This document shows, piece by piece, positions 16,434-24,367 of a DNA stretch of 64,000 bases; positions within the stretch are counted from its first letter, which is position 1; each line of letters opens with the position of its first letter. The stretch spans positions 62,001-126,000 of the forward strand of contig JAPPBY010000014.1 of NCBI GenBank assembly GCA_026702615.1. The letters are read 5' to 3'. Source of the stretch: Chloroflexota bacterium. GTDB taxonomy: Bacteria > Chloroflexota > Dehalococcoidia > Tepidiformales > Tepidiformaceae. The position numbers were made by a program, and so were the translations under genes. The notes beneath the pieces were generated by a model, which saw only the letters and a list, made by a program, of their open reading frames with translations, did no database searches and was not told the origin of the DNA.

Positions 16434-17890
16434 CCTGCCACCCTCGCGCTCACGACCCCGATGGCGGGATCAAGCATGTCCATGATCAGGCTCGGGTACA
16501 CGCCCAGCAGGATCACCAGCGCGGCCAGCCCGATAACGCTCGCGTGCTCCCACCAGTGCTTCTGGTCGTCCGCCTCGTCCCACTCGTGCCGCACCGGTCC
16601 GAACACCACCCGTTGCAACGTCCAGAGGATGTAGCCCGCGGACAGGACCACGCCGAAGATGGCCATGATCACCGCCCACTCGTGCTTCTGGAAGGCGCCC
16701 AGGAAGACCGTGATCTCCGCGATGAACCCGGCCAGCGACGGCAACCCCACGCTCGCGAAGCCCGCGAATACGAGCCCCGTCGCGATCAGTGGCATCTGCC
16801 GCGCGAGCCCCCCGAGACGCCCGATCTCGCGCGTATGCGTACGCTCGTACATCAGCCCCACCACCACGAAGAGCATGCCCGTGATCAGGCCGTGGGCCAG
16901 CATCTGGTAGGCCGCGCCCACCATCGCCGTCGTGCCCAGCGCTCCGATGCCGAGCAGCACGAGGCCCATGTGGCTCACCGACGAGTACGCGATCAGCCGC
17001 TTCACGTCCGTCTGTCGGAAAGTCACGAAGGCGCCGTAGAGCACGCTGATCGAGCCGATGGCGGCCAGCCAGATACCGTAGTCGTTCGCCTGGTCGGGCA
17101 GAATCGTGACGCAGGTGCGGATGATCGCGTAGCCACCCATCTTCAGCAGCACGCCCGCCAGCATCACCGAGACGGCCGTGGGCGCGTCGCTATGCGCGTC
17201 CGGCAGCCAGGTGTGCAGCGGCACGATCGGCAGCTTCACCGCGAACCCGATGAAGAGGAACAGGAACACCCAGCCCAGCGGCAGCACCGCCGTGGTGATG
17301 GTCGAGGTGCCAAGCACCTCCATGTCGAACGTGCCCGCGCTGAACGCCAGCGCGAGGATCGCCACGAGCATGAACGCCGAGCCCGCCACCGTGTACAGCA
17401 CGAACTTCATCGCCGAGTACTCGCGCCGGCCCGATCCCCAGACCGAGATGAGCAGGTACATCGGGAACAGCTCCAGCTCCCAGAACAGGAAGAAGAGTAG
17501 GAAGTCCATCGCCGTGAACACGCCCAGGACAGCCGTCGAGAGCACCATCAGGCAGGCGAAGTAGGCCCGCGGCCGGTACTCGATGCTGAACGAGACCAGC
17601 ACCGCCGCCGCCGTCAGGAACGTGGTCAGGACGACCAGCGGCATGCTCAGCCCGTCGACCGCCAGGAAGTACTGGATCTCGAACGAGCCCACGTCGATCC
17701 ACGCGGCCCGGTCGACGAACTGGAAGCCCCCGCCCGTCTGGAAGTCGAAGAACATCCCGATCGAGATGGCGAGGGCCACGAGCGACCCGAGCAGCGCGAG
17801 CCAGCGCGAATAGGCCGCGCGGTCCGCCGGGAGCAGCAGGATCAGCAGCCCCGCGAAGGCGGGCAGGAACACGAGCAGGGTCAGCAGCAT
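16430..17890 (-). CDS. nuoM: NADH-quinone oxidoreductase subunit M
   Basis: Proton-pumping antiporter-like subunit, 486 aa. Diagnostic segments are FWELELFPMYLLISVWG (TM5 Glu), FAVKLPIVPLHTWLPDAHSDAPTAVS (seen as KLPIVPLHTWLPDAHSDAP), the Lys-bearing RLIAYSSVSHMG and GLPSLAGFIAE. About 14 transmembrane helices. It lies 9 nt after nuoL and overlaps nuoN by 4 nt. Confidence 0.97.
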   Translation of the reverse strand: MLLTLLVFLPAFAGLLILLLPADRAAYSRWLALLGSLVALAISIGMFFDFQTGGGFQFVDRAAWIDVGSFEIQYFLAVDGLSMPLVVLTTFLTAAAVLVSFSIEYRPRAYFACLMVLSTAVLGVFTAMDFLLFFLFWELELFPMYLLISVWGSGRREYSAMKFVLYTVAGSAFMLVAILALAFSAGTFDMEVLGTSTITTAVLPLGWVFLFLFIGFAVKLPIVPLHTWLPDAHSDAPTAVSVMLAGVLLKMGGYAIIRTCVTILPDQANDYGIWLAAIGSISVLYGAFVTFRQTDVKRLIAYSSVSHMGLVLLGIGALGTTAMVGAAYQMLAHGLITGMLFVVVGLMYERTHTREIGRLGGLARQMPLIATGLVFAGFASVGLPSLAGFIAEITVFLGAFQKHEWAVIMAIFGVVLSAGYILWTLQRVVFGPVRHEWDEADDQKHWWEHASVIGLAALVILLGVYPSLIMDMLDPAIGVVSARVAG

Positions 17891-17899
17891 TCCACCCTC

Positions 17900-19852
17900 C
17901 TACAGCGGATTCGCGATGAACACGATGATGGCGACGATGAAGACGCCGGCGGCTATGCCCACGCCGTAGAGCTGCACCTGGCCGGTCTGGGCGTGGCGCA
18001 GCACGCGGCTCGATTGCGTGCCCACCCAGCCCACGCCGTTCACGGCGCCGTCCACGGCGGTCGTATCGAACACCTCCACCAGCCGGTTCCAACCCCGCTG
18101 GAACGCCTGCACGGCGAAGGCGCGTTCGTAAAGGTCATCCAGGAAAAACTTGTTCTCGAGGAGCGCGACCAGCGGGAACGCGACCTTGCGAATCTCCGCC
18201 GAGGAGACGAGCCCCCGGTGGTAGATGGCCCACGCCGTCCCGATGCCCGCCACCGCGATGAGCGAGGACGTGATCGCGATCCAGTAGCTGAAGTCGGGCG
18301 CTTTGTGGAGTCCACCCGGCACCGCGGCTTCCACGAAGTGGTGGAACTCCTTGCCCCAGGCCCACCAGCCCGCGGCAATCGCCCCCGCCGTGAGGATGAG
18401 CAGGGGCACGGTCATGACCCAGCTCGACTCGTGCGGGTGCGCCGGATCGCCGTGGAAGTGCGAGTCTTCGTCCTCGTGGTCGACCGGCTCGCCGCCTTTG
18501 TACGTCCCGAAGAACGTCAGGAAGATCGCACGGAACATGTAGAGCGCGGTCACGAACGAAGCGATCGCCGCCACCGCGTAGAGGCCCTTGTTGTTCACCC
18601 AGGCCTCCAGCAGGATTTCGTCCTTCGACCAGAACCCGGCCAGCGGGAAGATTCCCGAGAGGCTGAGCGTGCCGATCAGGAACGTCCAGAACGTGATCGG
18701 CATCACCGTGCGCAGGCCGCCCATCAGCCGCATATCGAACGTGTTCGTCGCGTGGTTCACCGAACCGCTGCCGAGGAAGAGCAGCGCCTTGAAGAAGGCG
18801 TGGGTGAACAGGTGGAAGACCGCCACCGCGTACCCGAACACGCCCAGCGCCAGCATCATGTAGCCGAGCTGGCTGATCGTGGAGTAGGCGAGCACGCGCT
18901 TCAGGTCGGTCTGCACGAGCGCGAGCGAGGCGCCCACCGCCACCGTGGCCGCTCCGATCCAGCCGACCACATTGAGCGCGTCCGGTGACGCTTCGATGAC
19001 CGGGAAGAAGCGGGCCATCAGGTAGACCCCCGCCGCGACCATCGTGGCGGCGTGGATGAGCGCCGAGACCGGCGTCGGGCCTTCCATCGCGTCCGGGAGC
19101 CACACGTGCAGGGGGAACTGCGCGCTCTTCCCCACCGCCCCCGCGAAGAGCCCCAGCCCGAACAGCGTCAGCGTCGTCCCGGCGAGCGCTCCGGTGAGTG
19201 CCAGGTCGTGGATCTCGTGGATGGCGAGCGTGTCGTGACGCGTCCAGATGAGCAGGATCGCCGCCAGCAGGCCGAGGTCGCCGATGCGCGTCACGATGAA
19301 CGCCTTCTTGGCGGCCGAGGCCGCGCTCGGCTTGTGGAACCAGAAGCCGATGAGCAGGTAGCTCGAAAGGCCCACTAGCTCCCAGAAGATGAAGAGCATG
19401 AACAGGTTGTCGGCCAGGACCAGCCCCAGCATCGCCGTGATGAAGAGGCTCATGTACGCGTAGTAGCGGCCGTAGCCGGGGTCGCCCTCCATGTACCCCT
19501 GCGAGTACACCTGCACGAGCAGCGAGACGCTCGACACCACCACCAGCATCACCGCCGTCAGGCCGTCGATGCGCACCCCGAGGGCCAGCTCGAGCGGCCC
19601 TGCCCGGAACCAGTCGTGCGAATAGATGGCGATGCCGCCGCCCGCCCCCAGGACGTCGACCAGCGCAATCAACGAGAGCACGAAGGAGACGCCGATCGCG
19701 AGGATGCTCAGGTAGCCCGCGATCTTCGGCAGGTGCCGCACGTACAGCGTGATTGCGGCGAAGGCCGCCAGCGGGCAGAGGATGATCGCCCACAGCACGA
19801 CCTCGCTGATGCCGGGAACCTCGCCCGTCGCCGCTGCGAAGAGTTGGATCAT
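17900..19852 (-). CDS. nuoL: NADH-quinone oxidoreductase subunit L
   Basis: Distal proton-pumping subunit, 650 aa, including the long C-terminal lateral helix that spans NuoM and NuoN. Diagnostic segments: FWELVGLSSYLLIGFW (TM5 Glu), KSAQFPLHVWLPDAMEGPTP, RVLAYSTISQLGYMML and GIFPLAGFWSKDEIL. A His/Glu/Asp-rich loop (DHEDEDSHFHGDPAHPHES, about residue 465) precedes the lateral-helix region and could bind divalent metal. The gene begins 4 nt after a 65-aa gene that separates it from nuoK. Confidence 0.97.
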   Translation of the reverse strand: MIQLFAAATGEVPGISEVVLWAIILCPLAAFAAITLYVRHLPKIAGYLSILAIGVSFVLSLIALVDVLGAGGGIAIYSHDWFRAGPLELALGVRIDGLTAVMLVVVSSVSLLVQVYSQGYMEGDPGYGRYYAYMSLFITAMLGLVLADNLFMLFIFWELVGLSSYLLIGFWFHKPSAASAAKKAFIVTRIGDLGLLAAILLIWTRHDTLAIHEIHDLALTGALAGTTLTLFGLGLFAGAVGKSAQFPLHVWLPDAMEGPTPVSALIHAATMVAAGVYLMARFFPVIEASPDALNVVGWIGAATVAVGASLALVQTDLKRVLAYSTISQLGYMMLALGVFGYAVAVFHLFTHAFFKALLFLGSGSVNHATNTFDMRLMGGLRTVMPITFWTFLIGTLSLSGIFPLAGFWSKDEILLEAWVNNKGLYAVAAIASFVTALYMFRAIFLTFFGTYKGGEPVDHEDEDSHFHGDPAHPHESSWVMTVPLLILTAGAIAAGWWAWGKEFHHFVEAAVPGGLHKAPDFSYWIAITSSLIAVAGIGTAWAIYHRGLVSSAEIRKVAFPLVALLENKFFLDDLYERAFAVQAFQRGWNRLVEVFDTTAVDGAVNGVGWVGTQSSRVLRHAQTGQVQLYGVGIAAGVFIVAIIVFIANPL

Positions 19853-19856
19853 CGGC

Positions 19857-20054
19857 TCAGATCTTCCTCAGGATTTCGCGCGCCACGTGCGCCTTACCCG
19901 TGGGGACGTAGATGGTGCGTTCGTCGCGCATGGAGGCGTCTTCGCCGCGGCCTACGGGCGGCATGATCACGATCCGCAGCCCCTCCGCCGCGAACAGCTC
20001 ACGCCACGTCTCAGCGACGTACCCGTTTGCCACGCTCATGAATTCAACCCACAT
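19857..20054 (-). CDS. 65-aa protein between nuoK and nuoL, DUF2007-like
   Basis: MWVEFMSVANGYVAETWREL... is a soluble alpha/beta protein of 65 aa. The pattern (xxVANGxxAExWxxLFxAEGIxxxIMP, then a nucleophile-free acidic loop, then TIYVPTGKAHVAREILRKI) resembles the small DUF2007/signal-transducing-protein fold, but the match is by eye and weak. It starts 4 nt after nuoK and ends 4 nt before nuoL, so it must be co-transcribed with Complex I genes. An alternative ATG six codons in (MSVANGY) is possible. It may be a regulator or assembly factor; no function is established. Confidence 0.65.
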   Translation of the reverse strand: MWVEFMSVANGYVAETWRELFAAEGLRIVIMPPVGRGEDASMRDERTIYVPTGKAHVAREILRKI

Positions 20055-20058
20055 GGCG

Positions 20059-20370
20059 CTACAACTTCAGGAGGTCGAGCTGGTCGACCTCGACGGTTTG
20101 GCGGCTCCGGTAGACGGCCACCGCGAGCGCAAGCGCGACGGCCGCCTCAGCAGCGGCGACGGTGATGATGAACGCCACGAAGGCGTGTCCCGCGATCTCT
20201 GCGGGCCCATCGCTGAACCGCGAGAACGCGATCAGCGTCAGGTTGACCGAATTCAGCATCAGCTCGATGCCCATCAGCACCCCGATGGCGTTCCGCTTGC
20301 TCAGGGCGATCACGAGCCCGAGGCAGAACAGCAGGGCGCCGACGGTGAGGAAGTGCTCAAGCGTCAGCAT
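20059..20370 (-). CDS. nuoK: NADH-quinone oxidoreductase subunit K
   Basis: 103 aa, three transmembrane helices. The family motif LMGIELMLNSVNLTLIAF is intact, with the Glu of the E-channel in GIELM; the second conserved Glu lies in the AAAEAAVALAL helix. It overlaps nuoJ by 14 nt. Confidence 0.97.
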   Translation of the reverse strand: MLTLEHFLTVGALLFCLGLVIALSKRNAIGVLMGIELMLNSVNLTLIAFSRFSDGPAEIAGHAFVAFIITVAAAEAAVALALAVAVYRSRQTVEVDQLDLLKL

Positions 20371-20881
20371 CGGGCACGTCCTCGCTTTCCTCGGTCTCGG
20401 AGCGAACGAGCATGATCGCGCCCACCAGGGCGGCCGTCAGGAGCACGGATGCGATTTCGAAGGGCAGCACCCACGTCGAGAGCAGCGCTCGCCCCAGGTC
20501 GCTGACTGAGAGCCCCGGATCCCCGGCGCCGGTCATCCAGCCGGTGTCGTGGATGACGAACAGGAACACCGTCGCCAGCGCCACGCCCAGCAGGATCGCC
20601 GGCCCCACCATCGCCGTCTCTGAGTTGTCACGCACCGACCGCGGCGTCAGCACGATCGCGAACAGGATCAGCACCGCGATCGCGCCCACGTAGATGACGA
20701 TCTGCGCCATCGCGATGAACTCCGCCGAGAGCAGCACGAAGAACCCCGCTACCCCGATGAAGGCGACGATCAGGAACAGGACCGCGTGCAGCAGGTTGCG
20801 TGACACCATCACGCCCCCCGCCGCCACCAGCGTGAGGATGGAGAGCACGTAGAACGCGATGTGCACGCCGGCGCCTTCCAT
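20357..20881 (-). CDS. nuoJ: NADH-quinone oxidoreductase subunit J
   Basis: 174 aa, five transmembrane helices. The characteristic NLLHAVLFLIVAFIGVAGFFVLL and AQIVIYVGAIAVLILFAIVL segments are present, including the TM3 pi-bulge region YVGAIAVL. The C-terminus is acidic (SETEESEDVPDADA). It starts on the base after the nuoH stop and overlaps nuoK by 14 nt. nuoI, which normally sits between nuoH and nuoJ, is absent. Confidence 0.97.
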   Translation of the reverse strand: MEGAGVHIAFYVLSILTLVAAGGVMVSRNLLHAVLFLIVAFIGVAGFFVLLSAEFIAMAQIVIYVGAIAVLILFAIVLTPRSVRDNSETAMVGPAILLGVALATVFLFVIHDTGWMTGAGDPGLSVSDLGRALLSTWVLPFEIASVLLTAALVGAIMLVRSETEESEDVPDADA

Positions 20882-22147
20882 CTACTTGCCCCCTCCCGTC
20901 GCGGGATCCTCGACCGGCACGTAGCCGCCCGCGTCCTGCACGAGCCGCGGCCGCGTGGGGACGCGCTCCGGCTTGTAGCCGAGGAATCGCGCCCAGAGGT
21001 ACACCGCCACCGCCGACACGGGGATGTTGATCGCCGCGATGACGAACACGATGCCGCCGCCGAGGTCGCTTTCCGACCACCACAGACGCTCAAGCGAGAC
21101 CAGGAACAGGTTCACGACCGCCAGCGGCAACAGGAACTTCCAGGCGAAGCCCATCAGCTGGTCGATACGCAGCCGCGGGAGCGTGCCCCGCGTCCAGATG
21201 AAGACCATGTAGAAGAGGTGCGTCTTGGCGATGAAGATGACCCACGGCGGCACCCACTGCTCCAGCCCCCACATCGACCAGCCGCCGAGGAAGATCGTCG
21301 CCGCGAAGGCAGAGGCTGCCAGCGCGTAGCCGATGTCCATCCCGTAGAAGAGGCCCCACTTCATGCCGCTGTACTCGGTCAGGTAGCCCGCGACGATCTC
21401 CGACTCCGCCTCCGCGATGTCGGTGGGCGTGCGGTTCAGCTCGGCGCTCACCGCGATGAAGTAGACGACGAACGCCAGCGGCTGCATGAAGATGAGCCAC
21501 AGATCGACGTCCTTCTGGAACCACACGATCCCCGGCAGGCTCATCGTGTTCGTGAACACCACGACACAGAGCAGCATCAGCACGAGCGGGACTTCGTAGC
21601 TGACCGACATCGCCACGATCCGCATCGCCCCGTAGAGGCTGTACTTGTTGTTCGAGCTCCAGCCCGCGATGAACGCCGCCAGCACCGGCAGGCCCGACAC
21701 CGCGATGAAGAAGATGAGCCCCGCGGGCACGTCCGCAAACACCATCCGCGGCCCGAACGGGATCACCGCGAACAGCAGCACCGCCGGAGCCACGAAGAAG
21801 ACCGGCGCCGCCCACATCAGCGTCTTGTCGGCGGCCGTTGGCGTGAGCGCTTCCTTCTGCAGCAGCTTGAGCGCGTCCGCCACCGGCTGTAGCAGCCCGA
21901 ACGGCCCCACCCGGTTCGGTCCCTTGCGCGACTGGATGCGCCCGATGATCCGCCGCTCGCCGTAGACGCCCACGAACAGCTGCGAGGGCAGCACGAAGAT
22001 CACGAACGCCGCCACGAACCCGATGATCGGCGCCACGATGTACGCCAGCTCGTAGGGCGCGACCTTGTCGATCCCCTCAAGGATGACGCGCGACAGGTTT
22101 GAGAGATCGCGGAAGTCGTACCAGTGGTCCGTCGCGAGCAGTTCCAT
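20882..22147 (-). CDS. nuoH: NADH-quinone oxidoreductase subunit H
   Basis: Quinone-channel membrane subunit, 421 aa, eight transmembrane helices. Diagnostic: GERRIIGRIQSRKGPNRVGP, LQPVADALKLLQKE, the ELNRTPTDIAEAESEIVAGYLTEYSG segment (seen as NRTPTDIAEAESE), and IDQLMGFAWKFLLPLA near the end. The acidic TM5-6 loop that links the quinone site to the E-channel is conserved. The C-terminal about 50 residues form an extra extension after the last usual helix. Its start overlaps the nuoD stop by one base. Confidence 0.97.
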   Translation of the reverse strand: MELLATDHWYDFRDLSNLSRVILEGIDKVAPYELAYIVAPIIGFVAAFVIFVLPSQLFVGVYGERRIIGRIQSRKGPNRVGPFGLLQPVADALKLLQKEALTPTAADKTLMWAAPVFFVAPAVLLFAVIPFGPRMVFADVPAGLIFFIAVSGLPVLAAFIAGWSSNNKYSLYGAMRIVAMSVSYEVPLVLMLLCVVVFTNTMSLPGIVWFQKDVDLWLIFMQPLAFVVYFIAVSAELNRTPTDIAEAESEIVAGYLTEYSGMKWGLFYGMDIGYALAASAFAATIFLGGWSMWGLEQWVPPWVIFIAKTHLFYMVFIWTRGTLPRLRIDQLMGFAWKFLLPLAVVNLFLVSLERLWWSESDLGGGIVFVIAAINIPVSAVAVYLWARFLGYKPERVPTRPRLVQDAGGYVPVEDPATGGGK

Positions 22148-23256
22148 CAGCGGTCAATCTCGCCAACGACGATGTCGATCGAGCCCAGCGCCACGATGGC
22201 GTCGGCGATGGAGCCGCCCACGGTCATCTCCTTCAGCACGCTGAGGTTGATGAGCGAGGGCGGGCGGATGTGGAAGCGGTAGGGCGAGGGCCCCTCGTCG
22301 CTGACGAGGTAGTAGCCAAGCTCGCCTCGCGGGCTCTCGATGCGCGCGTAGGCCTCTCCCGCGGGCGGGCGCAGCGCCAGCGGCACCTCGGTGCTGTGCG
22401 GGCCGCCCGGCAGCCCGTCCAGCGCCTGCTCGATGATGCGCAGGCTCTGGCGCATCTCCTCGAGCCGAATGATGAAGCGGTCGTACGCGTCGCCCTGGTA
22501 GCCGATGGGGATGTCGAAGTCGTACTGCTCGTAGCCGCAGTACGGGTCCGCCTTGCGGATGTCCCAGGCGACCCCACTGCCGCGAAGCATCGGGCCGCTC
22601 AGCGAGGCGTTGACGGCCATGTCCGGCGGAATCACCGCAACGTTCCGCGCCCGCGCCAGGAAAATCTCGTTCCCCGAGAGCAGCCCTTCCCCGTCGGCGA
22701 TCGTCTGGCGTAGGGGCCCGATCAGGTCCCGCACCATCTCCTCGAAGCCCTCGGGAAGCTCAAACGCTACCCCGCCGATGCGCATGTAGTTGCACGTCAG
22801 GCGAGCGCCGCTCGTCATTTCGAAGATGTCGAGGATCTTCTCGCGTTCGCGCATGAACCACATGATCGGCGTCTGCCACGCGCCCGTGTCGTTCGCGAAG
22901 GCGCCCGCGCCCATGCAGTGGCTCGCGAGGCGCTGCAGCTCCGCCATGATCACGCGGATGGCCTGCCCTCGCGGGGGCACCTCGATGCCCGCCAGCTTCT
23001 CCACCGCCAGGCAGTAGCCGAGATTGTTCGACATGCTGCTCAGGTAGTCCGTGCGGTCCGTGAAGGGGATGTTCTGGGTGTAGGTGCGCTCCTCCGCCAG
23101 CTTCTCCATCGAGCGGTGCAGGTAGCCGATGACCATCTCCGCATCGACCACGCGCTCCCCGTCGACCGTCGCCTTCACCCGGAACACGCCGTGCGTCGAC
23201 GGGTGCTGCGGCCCGATGTTCATGACGAACGGCTCGGACTGGACGATCTCGCTCAT
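22147..23256 (-). CDS. nuoD: NADH-quinone oxidoreductase subunit D
   Basis: 49-kDa-type quinone-binding subunit, 369 aa. I chose the ATG at 23256 (MSEIVQSEPF), which overlaps the nuoC stop in an ATGA and gives the family-standard start before NIGPQHPSTHGVFR, the loop with the quinone-site His. Other signatures: GYLHRSMEKLAEERTY, RVIMAELQRLASHCMG, RGSGVAWDIRKADPYCGYE and PRGELGYYLVSDEG. As a NuoD it should sit against NuoB, whose gene is missing from the cluster. Confidence 0.97.
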   Translation of the reverse strand: MSEIVQSEPFVMNIGPQHPSTHGVFRVKATVDGERVVDAEMVIGYLHRSMEKLAEERTYTQNIPFTDRTDYLSSMSNNLGYCLAVEKLAGIEVPPRGQAIRVIMAELQRLASHCMGAGAFANDTGAWQTPIMWFMREREKILDIFEMTSGARLTCNYMRIGGVAFELPEGFEEMVRDLIGPLRQTIADGEGLLSGNEIFLARARNVAVIPPDMAVNASLSGPMLRGSGVAWDIRKADPYCGYEQYDFDIPIGYQGDAYDRFIIRLEEMRQSLRIIEQALDGLPGGPHSTEVPLALRPPAGEAYARIESPRGELGYYLVSDEGPSPYRFHIRPPSLINLSVLKEMTVGGSIADAIVALGSIDIVVGEIDR

Positions 23257-23777
23257 GTGACCGGCCGTACCGGCGGCTCGGGCTTCGCCGAGGTGCCTGC
23301 GAATTCGTTGAGGCCGGGCTGCAATCCGCCCGGCATCGCGAGGAAGTCCTTCCGCAGCGGGTGCCCCGGATAGCCGTCCCAGAGCAGGATGCGCTGCAGG
23401 TTGGGGTGCCCCTCGAAGACGATACCGAACAGGTCGTACGTCTCCGACTCCTGGATCCAGGCTCCCTGCCAGACATCGACCACGCTCGCGACAGTCGCGT
23501 TCTCGCGGTCGTGCGCCTCCACCTTCGCGCAGGCCATCTGGTTCCGTTCCAGCGACTGCAGGTGGTAGACCACCTCGAAGCGGTCCCACTGGTCCACGCC
23601 GCACAGGTTCGAGAGGTGGACGAAGTTCGTCTCGGGGTCGTCCCGCAGCGCGCGCAGCGTCTCCACCGCGTGTTCACTCTTCAGGACGCAGGCCGTCTCC
23701 GTCATGTGCGAGACCGAACCGGGAACCAGCCGCTCAGCGGCCTCCCCCAGCTCCTCGCCGGTCCACCAGCGCGTCAT
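23253..23777 (-). CDS. nuoC: NADH-quinone oxidoreductase subunit C
   Basis: 30-kDa subunit, 174 aa, from the ATG at 23777 that overlaps the nuoA stop (TGATG). The signature ESETYDLFGIVFEGHPNLQRILL and GYPGHPLRKDF is intact. It is a separate polypeptide, not fused to NuoD. nuoB, which in standard operons lies between nuoA and nuoC, is absent: the two genes overlap directly. Confidence 0.97.
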   Translation of the reverse strand: MTRWWTGEELGEAAERLVPGSVSHMTETACVLKSEHAVETLRALRDDPETNFVHLSNLCGVDQWDRFEVVYHLQSLERNQMACAKVEAHDRENATVASVVDVWQGAWIQESETYDLFGIVFEGHPNLQRILLWDGYPGHPLRKDFLAMPGGLQPGLNEFAGTSAKPEPPVRPVT

Positions 23778-24151
23778 CAGGCGTACTCCAGCGCGCGCTT
23801 GCGCCAGGCATAGAGACCGCCCACGACGAACGTCCCCACGAAGATCGCGATCTTGCCCAGCCCCACCAGCCCCGCGTCCTCGAACACGACCGCCCAGGGG
23901 AACAGGAACACGATTTCGACATCGAACAGCAGGAACAGCAGGGCCACGTAGTAAAAGCGGAAATTGAACTGCGTCAGCGCCGACCCGCGCGTGACCATGC
24001 CGCACTCGTACGTGTCTTCCTTGACGGGGTCGGAGGGTACTTCGGGACGGATGTTGACGAACTTGAACGCCCACGACTGGACGATCGCGCCCGCCGGAAA
24101 GATGAGCGCGATGATGACAAGAATGGCGATGTGGCCGTATTCGTGGAGCAC
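23777..24151 (-). CDS. nuoA: NADH-quinone oxidoreductase subunit A
   Basis: 124 aa with three transmembrane helices. Diagnostic: YECGMVTRGSALTQFNFRFYYVAL (seen as TQFNFRFYYVALLFLLFDVE) and FLFPWAVVFED. The start is uncertain. I chose the GTG at 24151 (VLHEYGHIAIL), which gives family length and lies downstream of a TATAGT -10-like site at 24192-24197; an ATG at 24226 would add 25 unsupported residues and lie upstream of that site. First gene of the operon. Confidence 0.95.
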   Translation of the reverse strand: MLHEYGHIAILVIIALIFPAGAIVQSWAFKFVNIRPEVPSDPVKEDTYECGMVTRGSALTQFNFRFYYVALLFLLFDVEIVFLFPWAVVFEDAGLVGLGKIAIFVGTFVVGGLYAWRKRALEYA

Positions 24152-24191
24152 GTCCCAGCCGTTTGTGAAATCTCTCGCGAAGACCCGCGGC

Positions 24192-24222
24192 ACTATAGCA
24201 CGGACGCCCCTTCGGAGACCAA
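24192..24222 (-). promoter_or_regulatory. Candidate nuo operon promoter
   Basis: -10 TATAGT (complement of 24192-24197) with TTGGTC as a -35 at 24217-24222 after a 19-bp spacer. A start site about 7 nt downstream would give a leader of roughly 35 nt before the nuoA GTG. The -10 is good and the spacer is long. Confidence 0.4.
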
Positions 24223-24367
24223 ACAACGGCCCCTCGCAGGACCCCTTCCACCACCCCGCGAAGAACGCTTAGGACACGGTCGTCATCGCCGTCACAGGGA
24301 CCACTGCCTGCGCCCGCAACCACCTCGCGGGAGGCTCCCCGCCGTGCGACTTCGGCAGCACAACGCG

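Noticed and set aside
24152-24226. Longer NuoA from the ATG at 24226
   Set aside because: The extra 25 residues match nothing in the family and the start lies upstream of the likely -10 element.
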